The notes below the pieces were generated by a model that worked only from the letters and a program-made list of their open reading frames with translations, ran no database searches and was not told where the DNA came from. From NCBI GenBank assembly GCA_024404475.1, contig JAKSPV010000049.1, positions 1 through 9,383 on the forward strand: a stretch of 9,383 nucleotides of DNA. The letters run 5' to 3'. Of this stretch, positions 1 through 6,156 are shown in pieces. Every line of letters begins with the position of its first letter. The first letter of the stretch is position 1. This DNA is from Clostridia bacterium. Lineage in GTDB: Bacteria > Bacillota > Clostridia > Oscillospirales > CAG-272. The position numbers were made by a program, and so were the translations under genes.

Positions 1-282
1 GGGCAGGAAAGCTGGGACGATTATCACATCGTCTTCGGCGAGAATCGGTGTGTCAGAGACGAGGACAACATTCTTCTCCTCGCCGAGAAATGCAAAGTCC
101 GCCCGCGCGTCTGGCTCGGTATCGGCCGGGACGATTATCTCTACGAGAACGACAAAGCCGTCTGCCGGAAGCTGACGGAGCTCGGATACGATTTCACGTT
201 TCATGACACGAACGGCCCGCACACCTGGTACGTCTGGGATGAGCTGATCGAAAAGGCGCTTGTCTGGATGCTCGGCAAATAA
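1..282 (+). CDS. Esterase, alpha/beta-hydrolase, C-terminal fragment
   Basis: The reading frame is open from the first base and ends at TAA 280-282, giving the last 93 residues of a protein that starts upstream of the window. The fragment resembles the C-terminal end of the putative esterase family (PF00756, esterase D / tributyrin-esterase type), which are cytoplasmic serine hydrolases acting on short-chain or carbohydrate esters. Visible support is GRDDYLYEND (fragment residues 42-51), fitting the strand and turn that carry the catalytic acid (D44 or D45), and NGPHTWYVWDE (71-81), where H74 fits the catalytic histidine just before the final helix. The nucleophile Ser elbow would lie upstream and is not visible, so activity and substrate cannot be judged. 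The gene ends 3 bases before a strong terminator, so it closes its transcription unit. Confidence 0.8.
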   Translation, partial: GQESWDDYHIVFGENRCVRDEDNILLLAEKCKVRPRVWLGIGRDDYLYENDKAVCRKLTELGYDFTFHDTNGPHTWYVWDELIEKALVWMLGK

Positions 283-285
283 ACG

Positions 286-320
286 AAAGGCCCTTTTGCT
301 CTTGCAAAAGGGCCTTTTTT
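286..320 (+). terminator. Intrinsic terminator after the esterase gene
   Basis: A perfect 14-bp stem (286-299 pairing with 304-317) with a TCTT loop runs directly into six T residues (315-320). It begins 3 bases after the esterase stop codon. The 3' arm overlaps a candidate promoter for the next gene. Confidence 0.93.
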
Positions 321-330
321 ATGGTATCAT
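302..330 (+). promoter_or_regulatory. Candidate vegetative promoter for the DUF1538/PII operon
   Basis: TTGCAA (302-307, 4 of 6 consensus matches) and TATCAT (325-330, 5 of 6) are separated by exactly 17 bases, predicting a start near 337. The -35 box lies inside the loop and 3' arm of the preceding terminator. It is the only promoter-like sequence between that terminator and the next gene. The leader would be about 30 bases, with a weak 4-bp hairpin at 336-346. Confidence 0.55.
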
Positions 331-352
331 AGAAACAGAAAATCTGACAACT

Positions 353-361
353 GGGAGGTGG
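353..361 (+). promoter_or_regulatory. Ribosome binding site that fixes the DUF1538 start
   Basis: GGGAGGTGG occupies 353-361. An in-frame GTG at 358 lies inside this site and cannot be served by it. The GTG at 367 is 5 bases downstream, the usual spacing, so 367 is preferred. Confidence 0.75.
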
Positions 362-366
362 CACAC

Positions 367-1878
367 GTGACGAAGATCCTGCGTGAAAAATTCGACGAAT
401 CGCTGAGTGCGGTGCTGCCGATCGTCGCTATCGTTCTGGTCCTTTCGCTGACGGTAGCGCCTATGCCCGCGCACATCCTGCTTGCGTTCCTGCTCGGCAG
501 CGTTATGCTGATCGTCGGCATGATGCTGTTTTCCGTCGGTGCCGACATCGCCATGCAGCCGATGGGCGAGAAAATGGGCGCGCGCATCACGAAAACGAGA
601 AAACTTTGGCTGATCCTCGTGCTCGGCTTTCTGCTCGGCTTCATGATCACGATCTCCGAGCCCGATTTGCAGGTGCTCGCCGATCAGGTGCAGTCGATCC
701 CGAATATCGTCCTGATCGTTTCGGTCGGCGTCGGCGTCGGCTTGTTCCTTGTCGTGGCGCTGCTCCGCATGCTGTTCGGCGCGCCGATGAAATACCTGTT
801 GCTCGGCTTCTACGCGCTTGTGTTCATCCTCGCGGCGTTCGCACCGCAGAACTTCTGGGCGGTCGCCTTTGACGCCGGCGGCGTCACGACGGGGCCGATG
901 ACGGTGCCGTTCATCATGGCGTTCGGTATCGGTATTTCCGCGATCCGAAACGACCGCCATGCCGCGGATGACAGCTTCGGTCTCATCGCGCTTTGCTCGA
1001 TCGGCCCGATTTTATCGGTGCTGGTGCTGAGTCTCATCTATCATCCCGAAGAAGCTGCGTATTCACCGGCACTCGTGCCGGACGTTTCTGAGTCCGTCGC
1101 ACTCGGCAAACTCTTTGTCGAGGGCATCCCGCACTACATGGGCGAGATCGCGCTCGCGCTGCTCCCGATCGCGTTCTTCTTCGGCGTTTTTCAGATCACG
1201 TCTCTGCGGCTCAAAAAGAAGCCGCTCTGCCGCATCCTCGTCGGGATCCTCTACACGTACGTCGGCCTTGTTCTTTTCCTAACGGGCGTCAACGTCGGAT
1301 TCAGCCCGGCGGGCTCGTATCTCGGCGGCGTTCTCGCGGGGCTGCCCTATCGTTGGATCATCATCCCGATCGGCATGCTGATCGGTTACTTCATCGTCCG
1401 CGCCGAGCCGGCCGTCTACGTCCTGATGAATCAGGTCGAAGATCTGACCGACGGCGCGATCTCCGGCAAAGTCCTGCAACGGACGCTGTCCGTCGGCGTC
1501 TGCGCTGCGGTCGGACTTGCGCTCGTCCGCGTTCTGACGGGCATCTCGATCCTCTGGATCGTCGTGCCGGGCTATGCCGCCGCGCTCATTCTGTCGTTCT
1601 TTACACCGAAGATCTTTACGGCGATCGCATTTGACTCCGGCGGCGTCGCCTCCGGCCCGATGACGGCGACGTTTCTTCTGCCGCTCGCGGTCGGCGCCTG
1701 CCTTGCCGTCGGTGGAAACGTTGTCACCGACGCGTTCGGTGTTGTGGCGCTTGTTGCGATGACGCCGCTCATCACGATCCAGATCCTCGGTATCGTCTAC
1801 CGTTTCCGTTCCGAATCAGCCGCGGCGGAGCCCGTCTTCGAGCCGCAGCCGGACGAGAACGCGATCATCGAACTGTAA
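367..1878 (+). CDS. DUF1538 multi-pass membrane protein with internal duplication
   Basis: The protein is 503 residues from the GTG at 367 and is almost entirely hydrophobic, with roughly 12-14 membrane-spanning or re-entrant segments. It consists of two homologous halves. The motif AFDAGGVTTGPMT (from residue 167) recurs as AFDSGGVASGPMT (from 421), an offset of 254 residues. Each copy is followed by a second match: DDSFGLIALCSIGPI in the first half and TDAFGVVALVAMTPL in the second. Each is preceded by an EP..VL..QV segment. This matches the DUF1538 family (PF07556), predicted integral membrane proteins without an established substrate. Conserved Asp and Gly-Gly in a paired hydrophobic motif suggest a transporter or channel with inverted or parallel repeats, which is inference. 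The stop codon overlaps the ribosome binding site of the PII-like gene 15 bases downstream, so the two are co-transcribed and probably work together. The charged C-terminal tail (about 25 residues, ending ENAIIEL) is likely cytoplasmic. Confidence 0.87.
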   Translation: MTKILREKFDESLSAVLPIVAIVLVLSLTVAPMPAHILLAFLLGSVMLIVGMMLFSVGADIAMQPMGEKMGARITKTRKLWLILVLGFLLGFMITISEPDLQVLADQVQSIPNIVLIVSVGVGVGLFLVVALLRMLFGAPMKYLLLGFYALVFILAAFAPQNFWAVAFDAGGVTTGPMTVPFIMAFGIGISAIRNDRHAADDSFGLIALCSIGPILSVLVLSLIYHPEEAAYSPALVPDVSESVALGKLFVEGIPHYMGEIALALLPIAFFFGVFQITSLRLKKKPLCRILVGILYTYVGLVLFLTGVNVGFSPAGSYLGGVLAGLPYRWIIIPIGMLIGYFIVRAEPAVYVLMNQVEDLTDGAISGKVLQRTLSVGVCAAVGLALVRVLTGISILWIVVPGYAAALILSFFTPKIFTAIAFDSGGVASGPMTATFLLPLAVGACLAVGGNVVTDAFGVVALVAMTPLITIQILGIVYRFRSESAAAEPVFEPQPDENAIIEL

Positions 1879-1893
1879 GGAGGGAGAGACGCT

Positions 1894-2580
1894 GTGAGTG
1901 AACTGCATCTGATGGTGACGATCACCAACCGTGCGCGCTTTCCCGAGTTTATCGAACTCTACCGCTCGCACGGGCTCGAGGTCAATCTGATTGCGCTCGG
2001 CTACGGCACGGCGCGGAGCGACGTGCTCGGCGTGCTCGGCCTCGACAAATCGGAAAAGGCCGTCTGCTTTTCGTTCGTGACGGCGGAAACGTGGCGGAAG
2101 GTCAAGCGCGACCTCGAAGGAAAGATCTACATCGACGTTCCGGACACGGGCATCGCGTTTATCGTGCCGATGAGCTCGATCGGCGGCCGGCGGGAGCTAG
2201 CGTACCTCACCGACGGGCAGGAATTTACAAAAGGAGATGAAACCGTTTTGAAGGATACCGTGAACGAACTTCTGGTCGTGATCTCGAACCAGGGCTACAA
2301 TGACGTTGTCATGGACGCCGCCCGTGAAGCGGGCGCCGCCGGCGGCACGGTCATCCATGCGAAGGGCACCGGCAGCCACCGCGCGGAGCGGTTCCTCGGC
2401 ATCTCCCTGGCATCGGAAAAGGACGTCGTTTTCATCGTGACGAAGACCTCGCGCAAGAACGCGATCATGCGCTCGATCATGGACAAGGCGGGCATGGAGA
2501 CCGACGCGAAGTCGATCGTCTTCTCGCTCCCCGTGACCGACACGGCGGGACTCCGTCTTCTGGAAGCGGAGGAAGCATAA
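1894..2580 (+). CDS. Tandem PII-like (GlnB-related) regulatory protein
   Basis: This 228-residue soluble protein starts at GTG 1894, preceded by AAGGAGGG at 1877-1884. It contains two PII-like ferredoxin folds in tandem. Domain 1 spans roughly residues 1-105 and domain 2 roughly 121-222. The second is the clearer match: ELLVVISNQGYNDVVMDAAREAG, then GGTVIHAKGTGSHRA (150-164) at the base of the T-loop region, then VVFIVTKTSRKNAIMRSI (178-195) and SIVFSLPVTDTAGL (207-220), the usual PII C-terminal strand pattern. Canonical PII proteins are about 112 residues and form trimers that bind ATP/ADP and 2-oxoglutarate. Neither domain shows an obvious GlnB uridylylation tyrosine at the T-loop tip, so classic nitrogen signalling is doubtful. 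Its place directly behind a membrane-protein gene recalls GlnK-AmtB, where a PII protein gates a transporter; that role is inferred. Confidence 0.82.
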   Translation: MSELHLMVTITNRARFPEFIELYRSHGLEVNLIALGYGTARSDVLGVLGLDKSEKAVCFSFVTAETWRKVKRDLEGKIYIDVPDTGIAFIVPMSSIGGRRELAYLTDGQEFTKGDETVLKDTVNELLVVISNQGYNDVVMDAAREAGAAGGTVIHAKGTGSHRAERFLGISLASEKDVVFIVTKTSRKNAIMRSIMDKAGMETDAKSIVFSLPVTDTAGLRLLEAEEA

Positions 2581-2587
2581 ACAAATC

Positions 2588-2617
2588 GGGCAGGTCTCTT
2601 GCGGCTTGCCCTTTTTT
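2588..2617 (+). terminator. Intrinsic terminator or attenuator between the PII-like gene and glpK
   Basis: GGGCAGG (2588-2594) pairs with CTTGCCC (2605-2611), seven pairs with one G-U, followed directly by six T residues (2612-2617). It lies 8 bases after the PII-like stop and only 8 bases before the glpK ribosome binding site. No promoter-like sequence lies between hairpin and glpK, so it may act as a partial terminator or leader attenuator. Confidence 0.75.
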
Positions 2618-2636
2618 GAAAGCGAAAGGATATGCT

Positions 2637-4118
2637 ATGAAACAGTATCTTCTGGCTCTCGACGAGGGAACGACAAGCGCGCGCGCGATCCTCATTGACC
2701 GCACGGGGCGGATTGTTTCTGTGGCACAGCACGAATTCACGCAGATCTATCCCCGGCCGGGCTGGGTGGAGCACGACGCCATGGAGATCTACGCCTCGCA
2801 GTACGCGGCGATGACGGAGTGCATCGCGGGAAGCGGCGTTCCGGCGTCGGAGATCGCGGCTATCGGCGTCACGAATCAGCGCGAAACGACGGTCGTCTGG
2901 GAGAAAGCGACCGGCAGACCGATCGCCAACGCGATCGTCTGGCAGTGCCGCCGCACGGCGGACATCTGCGAAAAACTGATCGCGGACGGCTTCGCCCCGA
3001 TGATCGAGGAGAAGACGGGGCTCCGCCCCGACGCCTATTTCAGCGGTACGAAGATCGCGTGGCTGCTTGACAACGTGCCGGGCGCGAGAGAAAAAGCCGA
3101 AGCGGGCGAGCTTCTCTTCGGTACGGTCGATACGTGGCTCCTCTGGAAGCTGACGGACGGCCGTGTCCACGTGACCGACCGCACGAACGCCTCACGGACA
3201 ATGCTGTATAACATCGGCACGTGCGAATGGGACGACGAGCTGCTTCGGCTCCTCGGCGTGCCCCGCTCGATGCTTCCGGAGGTCAGAAGCAGCAGCGAGA
3301 TCTACGCGGAGATCAGCGTCATGGGGCAGACGATCCCCGTCTCCGGCATCGCCGGCGACCAGCAGGCCGCCCTTTTCGGGCAGTGCTGCTTCGACGCGGG
3401 CGATATCAAGACGACTTACGGCACGGGATGCTTCCTGCTCGCGAATACGGGCGCGGAGAAGGTGAAAAGCCGGCACGGCCTGCTGACGACCATGGCGGCA
3501 ACAGAGGCCGGCAGAGCGCCCCAGTACGTCCTGGAGGGCAGCGTCTTCGTCGGCGGCGCGGTGATCCAATGGCTGCGCGACGAGATGCGCTTCATCGCGG
3601 AATCCCGCGACAGCGAATACTTCGCCGGGAAAGTCCCGGACGCGGGCGGCGTCTACGTCGTGCCGGCGTTCGCCGGGCTCGGCGCACCGTACTGGGACAT
3701 GAACGCCCGGGGCACGATCACGGGGATCACACGCGGCACCCGCCGCGAACATATCGTCCGCGCCGCGCTTGAATCGATCGCGTACCAGACGGAAGACCTC
3801 ATCGACGCGATGGAAAAAGACCTCGGCAGGGAACTTTCCGGGCTTCGCGTAGACGGCGGCGCCGCCGCGAACGGGCTGCTCATGCAGTTCCAGGCGGACA
3901 TCTCGAACCTCGCCGTTTTCCGTCCGGATATGCGCGAGGCGACCGCGCTCGGCGCGGCATACCTCGCCGGACTCGGCTGCGGCTTCTACAAAGGACGCGA
4001 TGAGCTGAAGGCGCTGCCGAAGCCGGGTGTACATTTCACGCCGGAAATGGACGAAGGACGCCGCGGGGACCTGCTTGACGGCTGGCACCGCGCCGTTCGC
4101 GCCTGCACCGCAAAATAA
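2637..4118 (+). CDS. glpK: Glycerol kinase
   Basis: Glycerol kinase phosphorylates glycerol with ATP to sn-glycerol 3-phosphate in the cytoplasm. The 493-residue product matches the family's usual length and carries its landmarks: ALDEGTTSARA near the N-terminus (phosphate-binding loop), PGWVEHD, ITNQRETT-like VTNQRETTVVWEK, NAIVWQCRRTA, YFSGTKIAWLLDN, LFGTVDTWLLWKLT, GIAGDQQAALFGQ with catalytic Asp 241, TYGTGCF, and VDGGAAANGLLMQFQADI near the C-terminal ATP site. ATG 2637 is preferred over the in-frame TTG at 2616 because AAAGGA (2625-2630) sits 6 bases upstream of it and TTG 2616 overlaps a terminator T-run. The segment between SSEIYA and GQTIPVSG is short and has no histidine, so the loop phosphorylated by HPr in many Firmicutes enzymes seems absent. 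No glpF or glpD is adjacent, and the gene ends at a bidirectional terminator. Confidence 0.97.
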   Translation: MKQYLLALDEGTTSARAILIDRTGRIVSVAQHEFTQIYPRPGWVEHDAMEIYASQYAAMTECIAGSGVPASEIAAIGVTNQRETTVVWEKATGRPIANAIVWQCRRTADICEKLIADGFAPMIEEKTGLRPDAYFSGTKIAWLLDNVPGAREKAEAGELLFGTVDTWLLWKLTDGRVHVTDRTNASRTMLYNIGTCEWDDELLRLLGVPRSMLPEVRSSSEIYAEISVMGQTIPVSGIAGDQQAALFGQCCFDAGDIKTTYGTGCFLLANTGAEKVKSRHGLLTTMAATEAGRAPQYVLEGSVFVGGAVIQWLRDEMRFIAESRDSEYFAGKVPDAGGVYVVPAFAGLGAPYWDMNARGTITGITRGTRREHIVRAALESIAYQTEDLIDAMEKDLGRELSGLRVDGGAAANGLLMQFQADISNLAVFRPDMREATALGAAYLAGLGCGFYKGRDELKALPKPGVHFTPEMDEGRRGDLLDGWHRAVRACTAK

Positions 4119-4127
4119 AATCAAAAG

Positions 4128-4155
4128 AAAAACGGCCACGGGAGTGGCCGTTTTT
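4128..4155. terminator. Bidirectional terminator between glpK and the phosphodiesterase gene
   Basis: A 12-bp stem (4128-4139 with 4144-4155) has a GGGA loop and contains an A-run on one side and a T-run on the other, so it works in both directions. It serves the converging glpK (plus) and phosphodiesterase (minus) transcripts. The phosphodiesterase stop codon overlaps its edge. Confidence 0.92.
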
Positions 4156-4670
4156 TATAGCGTTTTCCGGGTGAAGACACCGCCCTCGAGCACGAGATAT
4201 CCCCGCGCCGAGCCGTTCTTCGGGATCGACACCGAGCCGGGATTGAGGCACCGTACGCCGTCCGTTACGACATCCTCCGGTACGTGCGTATGCCCGAAAA
4301 CAAGCACGTCGCTGGGACAGAGCGGCGGCAGGTGACCGCTGTTCCAGATGTGCCCGTGCGTCGCGTAGAGCGTGAGCTCCCCGACGTCGAGCACCGCGTA
4401 ATCCGCGAGGATCGGAAAGGGAAGCACCATCTGATCGACCTCAGTGTCGCAGTTGCCGCGCACGGCGAGGATCTTTTCCCGCACGTCGGAGAGCATCGCG
4501 ATCACCTCTTTCGGCGCGTAACCGTCCGGCAGATCGTTGCGCGGCCCGTGATAAAGCAGGTCGCCGAGAAGCAGAAGGCGGTCGGCGCCTTCGCGTGCAA
4601 ACGCGTCGAGCATGGCGCGGCACCAAAGCGCCGAGCCGTGGATATCCGATGCGATCATGAGTTTTTTCAT
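4155..4670 (-). CDS. yfcE: YfcE-type metallophosphodiesterase
   Basis: This 171-residue cytoplasmic enzyme belongs to the YfcE/MJ0936 calcineurin-like phosphoesterases, which use a two-metal centre to hydrolyse phosphodiester bonds; the natural substrate of these enzymes is generally unknown. The metal-binding motifs are all present in order: D9 and H11 in ASDIHGS, D37 in LLGDLLYHGPRN, N73 in VRGNCD, H105 in ATHGH, and H127/H129 in FGHTHVP. LNPGSVSIPKNG near the C-terminus is typical of the family. ATG 4670 is chosen because GGAGG (4677-4681) lies 6 bases upstream and the good promoter at 4698-4726 would exclude any start further upstream. The length is slightly under the 184 residues of E. 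coli YfcE but no motif is missing. It is transcribed alone, converging on glpK. Confidence 0.9.
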   Translation of the reverse strand: MKKLMIASDIHGSALWCRAMLDAFAREGADRLLLLGDLLYHGPRNDLPDGYAPKEVIAMLSDVREKILAVRGNCDTEVDQMVLPFPILADYAVLDVGELTLYATHGHIWNSGHLPPLCPSDVLVFGHTHVPEDVVTDGVRCLNPGSVSIPKNGSARGYLVLEGGVFTRKTL

Positions 4671-4697
4671 CTTGTGCCTCCGGTGTTGGTTTACGTC

Positions 4698-4726
4698 ATT
4701 GTACCACACCGCGCCGCGGGATGCAA
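4698..4726 (-). promoter_or_regulatory. Promoter of the phosphodiesterase gene
   Basis: On the minus strand, TTGCAT (4721-4726, weak -35) is 17 bases from TACAAT (4698-4703, 5 of 6 matches). The predicted start near 4691 leaves a leader of about 20 bases, just enough for the ribosome binding site. Confidence 0.6.
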
Positions 4727-4737
4727 GTCCCCATAGC

Positions 4738-4770
4738 AAAAAGAAAAGGCGCAGCCGAAGCTGCGCCTTT
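4738..4770 (-). terminator. Intrinsic terminator of the surface-protein gene
   Basis: An 11-bp stem (4760-4770 with 4745-4755) is closed by a C(TTCG)G tetraloop in the minus-strand transcript, a very stable type, followed by a T-rich tract (CTTTTT). It starts 11 bases after the surface-protein stop codon at 4782 and ends before the phosphodiesterase promoter, separating the two units. Confidence 0.9.
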
Positions 4771-4781
4771 GGAAGAGTTAA

Positions 4782-5873
4782 TTATTTAACCTTCTTAACG
4801 ATCAGAGCGGTGCCGAGAGCCATGATGGCGGTAGCAACGACAACGACGAGAGCGTCGCCAGTGTCAGCCGGATCATCGGTCGGGTCATCGGTAGGATCTT
4901 CGGGCTCGTCTTCAGAACCCCAGTATTCTTCCCAAGTCGGGATGACGATCTTGTTGGAGCCGGTAGCACCCATGGTGGACTGGTTGGTCGGCCAGTCAAT
5001 GCCGGAACCCCAGGAGATCAGGCCGTTCCAGTTATCGTTGTTGAGAGCGATAAAGAACGTGAAGGAGCATGCGAAGTAATCGCCAGCCTTGAGGTAGTAG
5101 TCATTCTCACCGTTGACAGCGACGAACGTCTTGTCAGCATTGTAGAAGTAAGAAGAACGGATGATGAACTCGAAGTGAGCGCGGTTGCCGTGGACACCAG
5201 CGGAACCTGCGCAAGCAGCAGAGTCAACAAGAAGGGTGGTGCGATCGTAGGTGTGGTCGCAGACGGAGAGCTGAGCGCCGTCCTTCAGGCCGTCCCAAGA
5301 AGCGATGGAGAAGCCATCGGTAACGTAGCCATCACCAAAGTCCTTCGTGTAGATGGACGCGATGATGTTGGAGGACTTGCCGGAAGCCCAGAGGTCACCG
5401 GTAACGTCGTCGGTCGGTTCGTCGTGGAAAGAAACACGGAACTGAGCAGCAGTGTTGCACCAGTGGTCTTCACCAGCCATGCCGTTGAAGCCGCCGAAGA
5501 ACTTGCCGTCCGGAATCAGTTCGTCGAACGCGAAGTACAGACGAGCGCCTGCCTGAGCAGCGTTAGCACCAGTGGTGTCGCCGGAAACAGCAACGTACAG
5601 AATGACGTCCTGTTCGAACGGATCAGCGCCCTGGTAGTAAGCGTAGCCCTTGTAACCCTCGATGACGTCGTCATCATGGTCAACGTCATACGCGGTGTTG
5701 GAGTTGATGTGTGCGATCGGACGACCGTACTCACCGTCGGAAATGGTGCCATCACCGATAGAAGTGCCATCGATCATGACAGGAGCAGCGTAAACGGTCT
5801 CGTTAGCGAGAACGTTGGCTGCCATTGCAACGAGCATAACTGCTACGATTGCGAGAGCGATAAGTTTTTTCAT
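4782..5873 (-). CDS. Secreted surface protein, wall-anchor-like C-terminus, probably highly expressed
   Basis: I do not recognise a named family. The 363-residue product begins with a clear signal peptide (MKKL, hydrophobic core 4-19, likely cleavage after VLA at 23 or VYA at 29). The mature part starts with VMIDGTSIGDGTISDGEYG (32-50), resembling the first strand of CBM9/DOMON-like beta-sandwich domains ('DG.I..GEY'). A long beta-rich region to about residue 320 includes four Cys (139, 205, 221, 269) and many aromatics. A short acidic Pro-rich stalk with PTDD repeats (324-336) follows, then PADTGD (335-340), a hydrophobic stretch (341-359) and KKVK, the layout of a sortase sorting signal with a degenerate motif. 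Start 5873 has GGAGG at 5883-5887, 9 bases upstream. Codons favour GGT, CGT, GTT, GCT, AAC and ACC, unlike the CGC/GCG/CCG-rich neighbours, which suggests high expression. Glycan or surface binding is only a guess. Confidence 0.85.
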   Translation of the reverse strand: MKKLIALAIVAVMLVAMAANVLANETVYAAPVMIDGTSIGDGTISDGEYGRPIAHINSNTAYDVDHDDDVIEGYKGYAYYQGADPFEQDVILYVAVSGDTTGANAAQAGARLYFAFDELIPDGKFFGGFNGMAGEDHWCNTAAQFRVSFHDEPTDDVTGDLWASGKSSNIIASIYTKDFGDGYVTDGFSIASWDGLKDGAQLSVCDHTYDRTTLLVDSAACAGSAGVHGNRAHFEFIIRSSYFYNADKTFVAVNGENDYYLKAGDYFACSFTFFIALNNDNWNGLISWGSGIDWPTNQSTMGATGSNKIVIPTWEEYWGSEDEPEDPTDDPTDDPADTGDALVVVVATAIMALGTALIVKKVK

Positions 5874-5899
5874 CTGAAAAAACCTCCATAAGAATTTTG

Positions 5900-5931
5900 G
5901 CATAGTACACATACAAAATGAGATACTATGC
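5900..5931 (-). promoter_or_regulatory. Stem-loop at the 5' end of the surface-protein leader
   Basis: GCATAGTA and TACTATGC form a perfect 8-bp stem (5924-5931 with 5900-5907) around a 16-base loop. It starts about 6 bases after the predicted transcription start in a roughly 64-base leader, so it could stabilise the mRNA. The dyad could instead bind a protein as DNA. Confidence 0.6.
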
Positions 5932-5943
5932 TTTTGTACACTC

Positions 5944-5972
5944 ATTATAGCAATGCGGTTTTTGTTTGTCAA
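5944..5972 (-). promoter_or_regulatory. Perfect consensus vegetative promoter of the surface-protein gene
   Basis: On the minus strand, TTGACA (5967-5972) and TATAAT (5944-5949) both match consensus fully with the optimal 17-base spacer. The sequence upstream of the -35 is AT-rich like an UP element. The predicted start is near 5937. Confidence 0.93.
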
Positions 5973-5973
5973 T

Positions 5974-5991
5974 ACTTTTATCTAAAAAAGT
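5974..5991. promoter_or_regulatory. AT-rich dyad abutting the -35 box of the surface-protein promoter
   Basis: ACTTTT (5974-5979) and AAAAGT (5986-5991) form a perfect inverted repeat around a 6-base spacer, one base beyond the -35 box. It may be an operator, an UP element that happens to be symmetric, or both. I recognise no specific regulator site. Confidence 0.35.
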
Positions 5992-6051
5992 CAAATCATT
6001 TGCGTCTGCTCGCGGTGTTTTCATAAAAAGTGACAGAATAACAGCGGGGAA

Positions 6052-6071
6052 GCGGGCGGCGTTTTGCCCGC
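6052..6071. repeat. Short GC-rich inverted repeat in the intergenic region
   Basis: GCGGGC (6052-6057) and GCCCGC (6066-6071) can pair around 8 bases. There is no T-run next to it. It sits beyond the aldo/keto reductase terminator and upstream of the surface-protein promoter. I see nothing else in 5992-6077. Confidence 0.35.
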
Positions 6072-6077
6072 CTCCGA

Positions 6078-6107
6078 AAAAAAGCATGGCTGTGTGCCAT
6101 GCTTTTT
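6078..6107 (-). terminator. Intrinsic terminator of the aldo/keto reductase gene
   Basis: A 12-bp stem (6096-6107 with 6079-6090) with a 5-base loop runs into a T-run on the minus strand. It lies about 50 bases after the reductase stop codon. The A-run on the other side means it could also stop plus-strand transcription. Confidence 0.85.
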
Positions 6108-6156
6108 ATGTGTGTATTTTTTCAGCGAAAAAGCGTAATTTTTCTTTTTTTCACCG

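Noticed and set aside
2616..2636. TTG 2616 as the glpK start
   Set aside because: The codon lies in the terminator T-run with no ribosome binding site; ATG 2637 has AAAGGA at correct spacing and the normal N-terminus.
3192..4139. Long open frame on the minus strand opposite glpK
   Set aside because: It is antisense to a clear glycerol kinase, has Arg/Ala/His-rich shadow composition, and has no ribosome binding site or recognisable motif.
5175..5891. 238-codon plus-strand frame across the surface-protein gene
   Set aside because: It is a Val/Ser-rich shadow with no Shine-Dalgarno, while the minus strand shows promoter, leader, signal peptide, anchor tail and terminator.
5874..5972. Upstream start for the surface protein adding about 33 residues
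   Set aside because: It would run through the consensus promoter and leader and bury the signal peptide; GGAGG serves ATG 5873.
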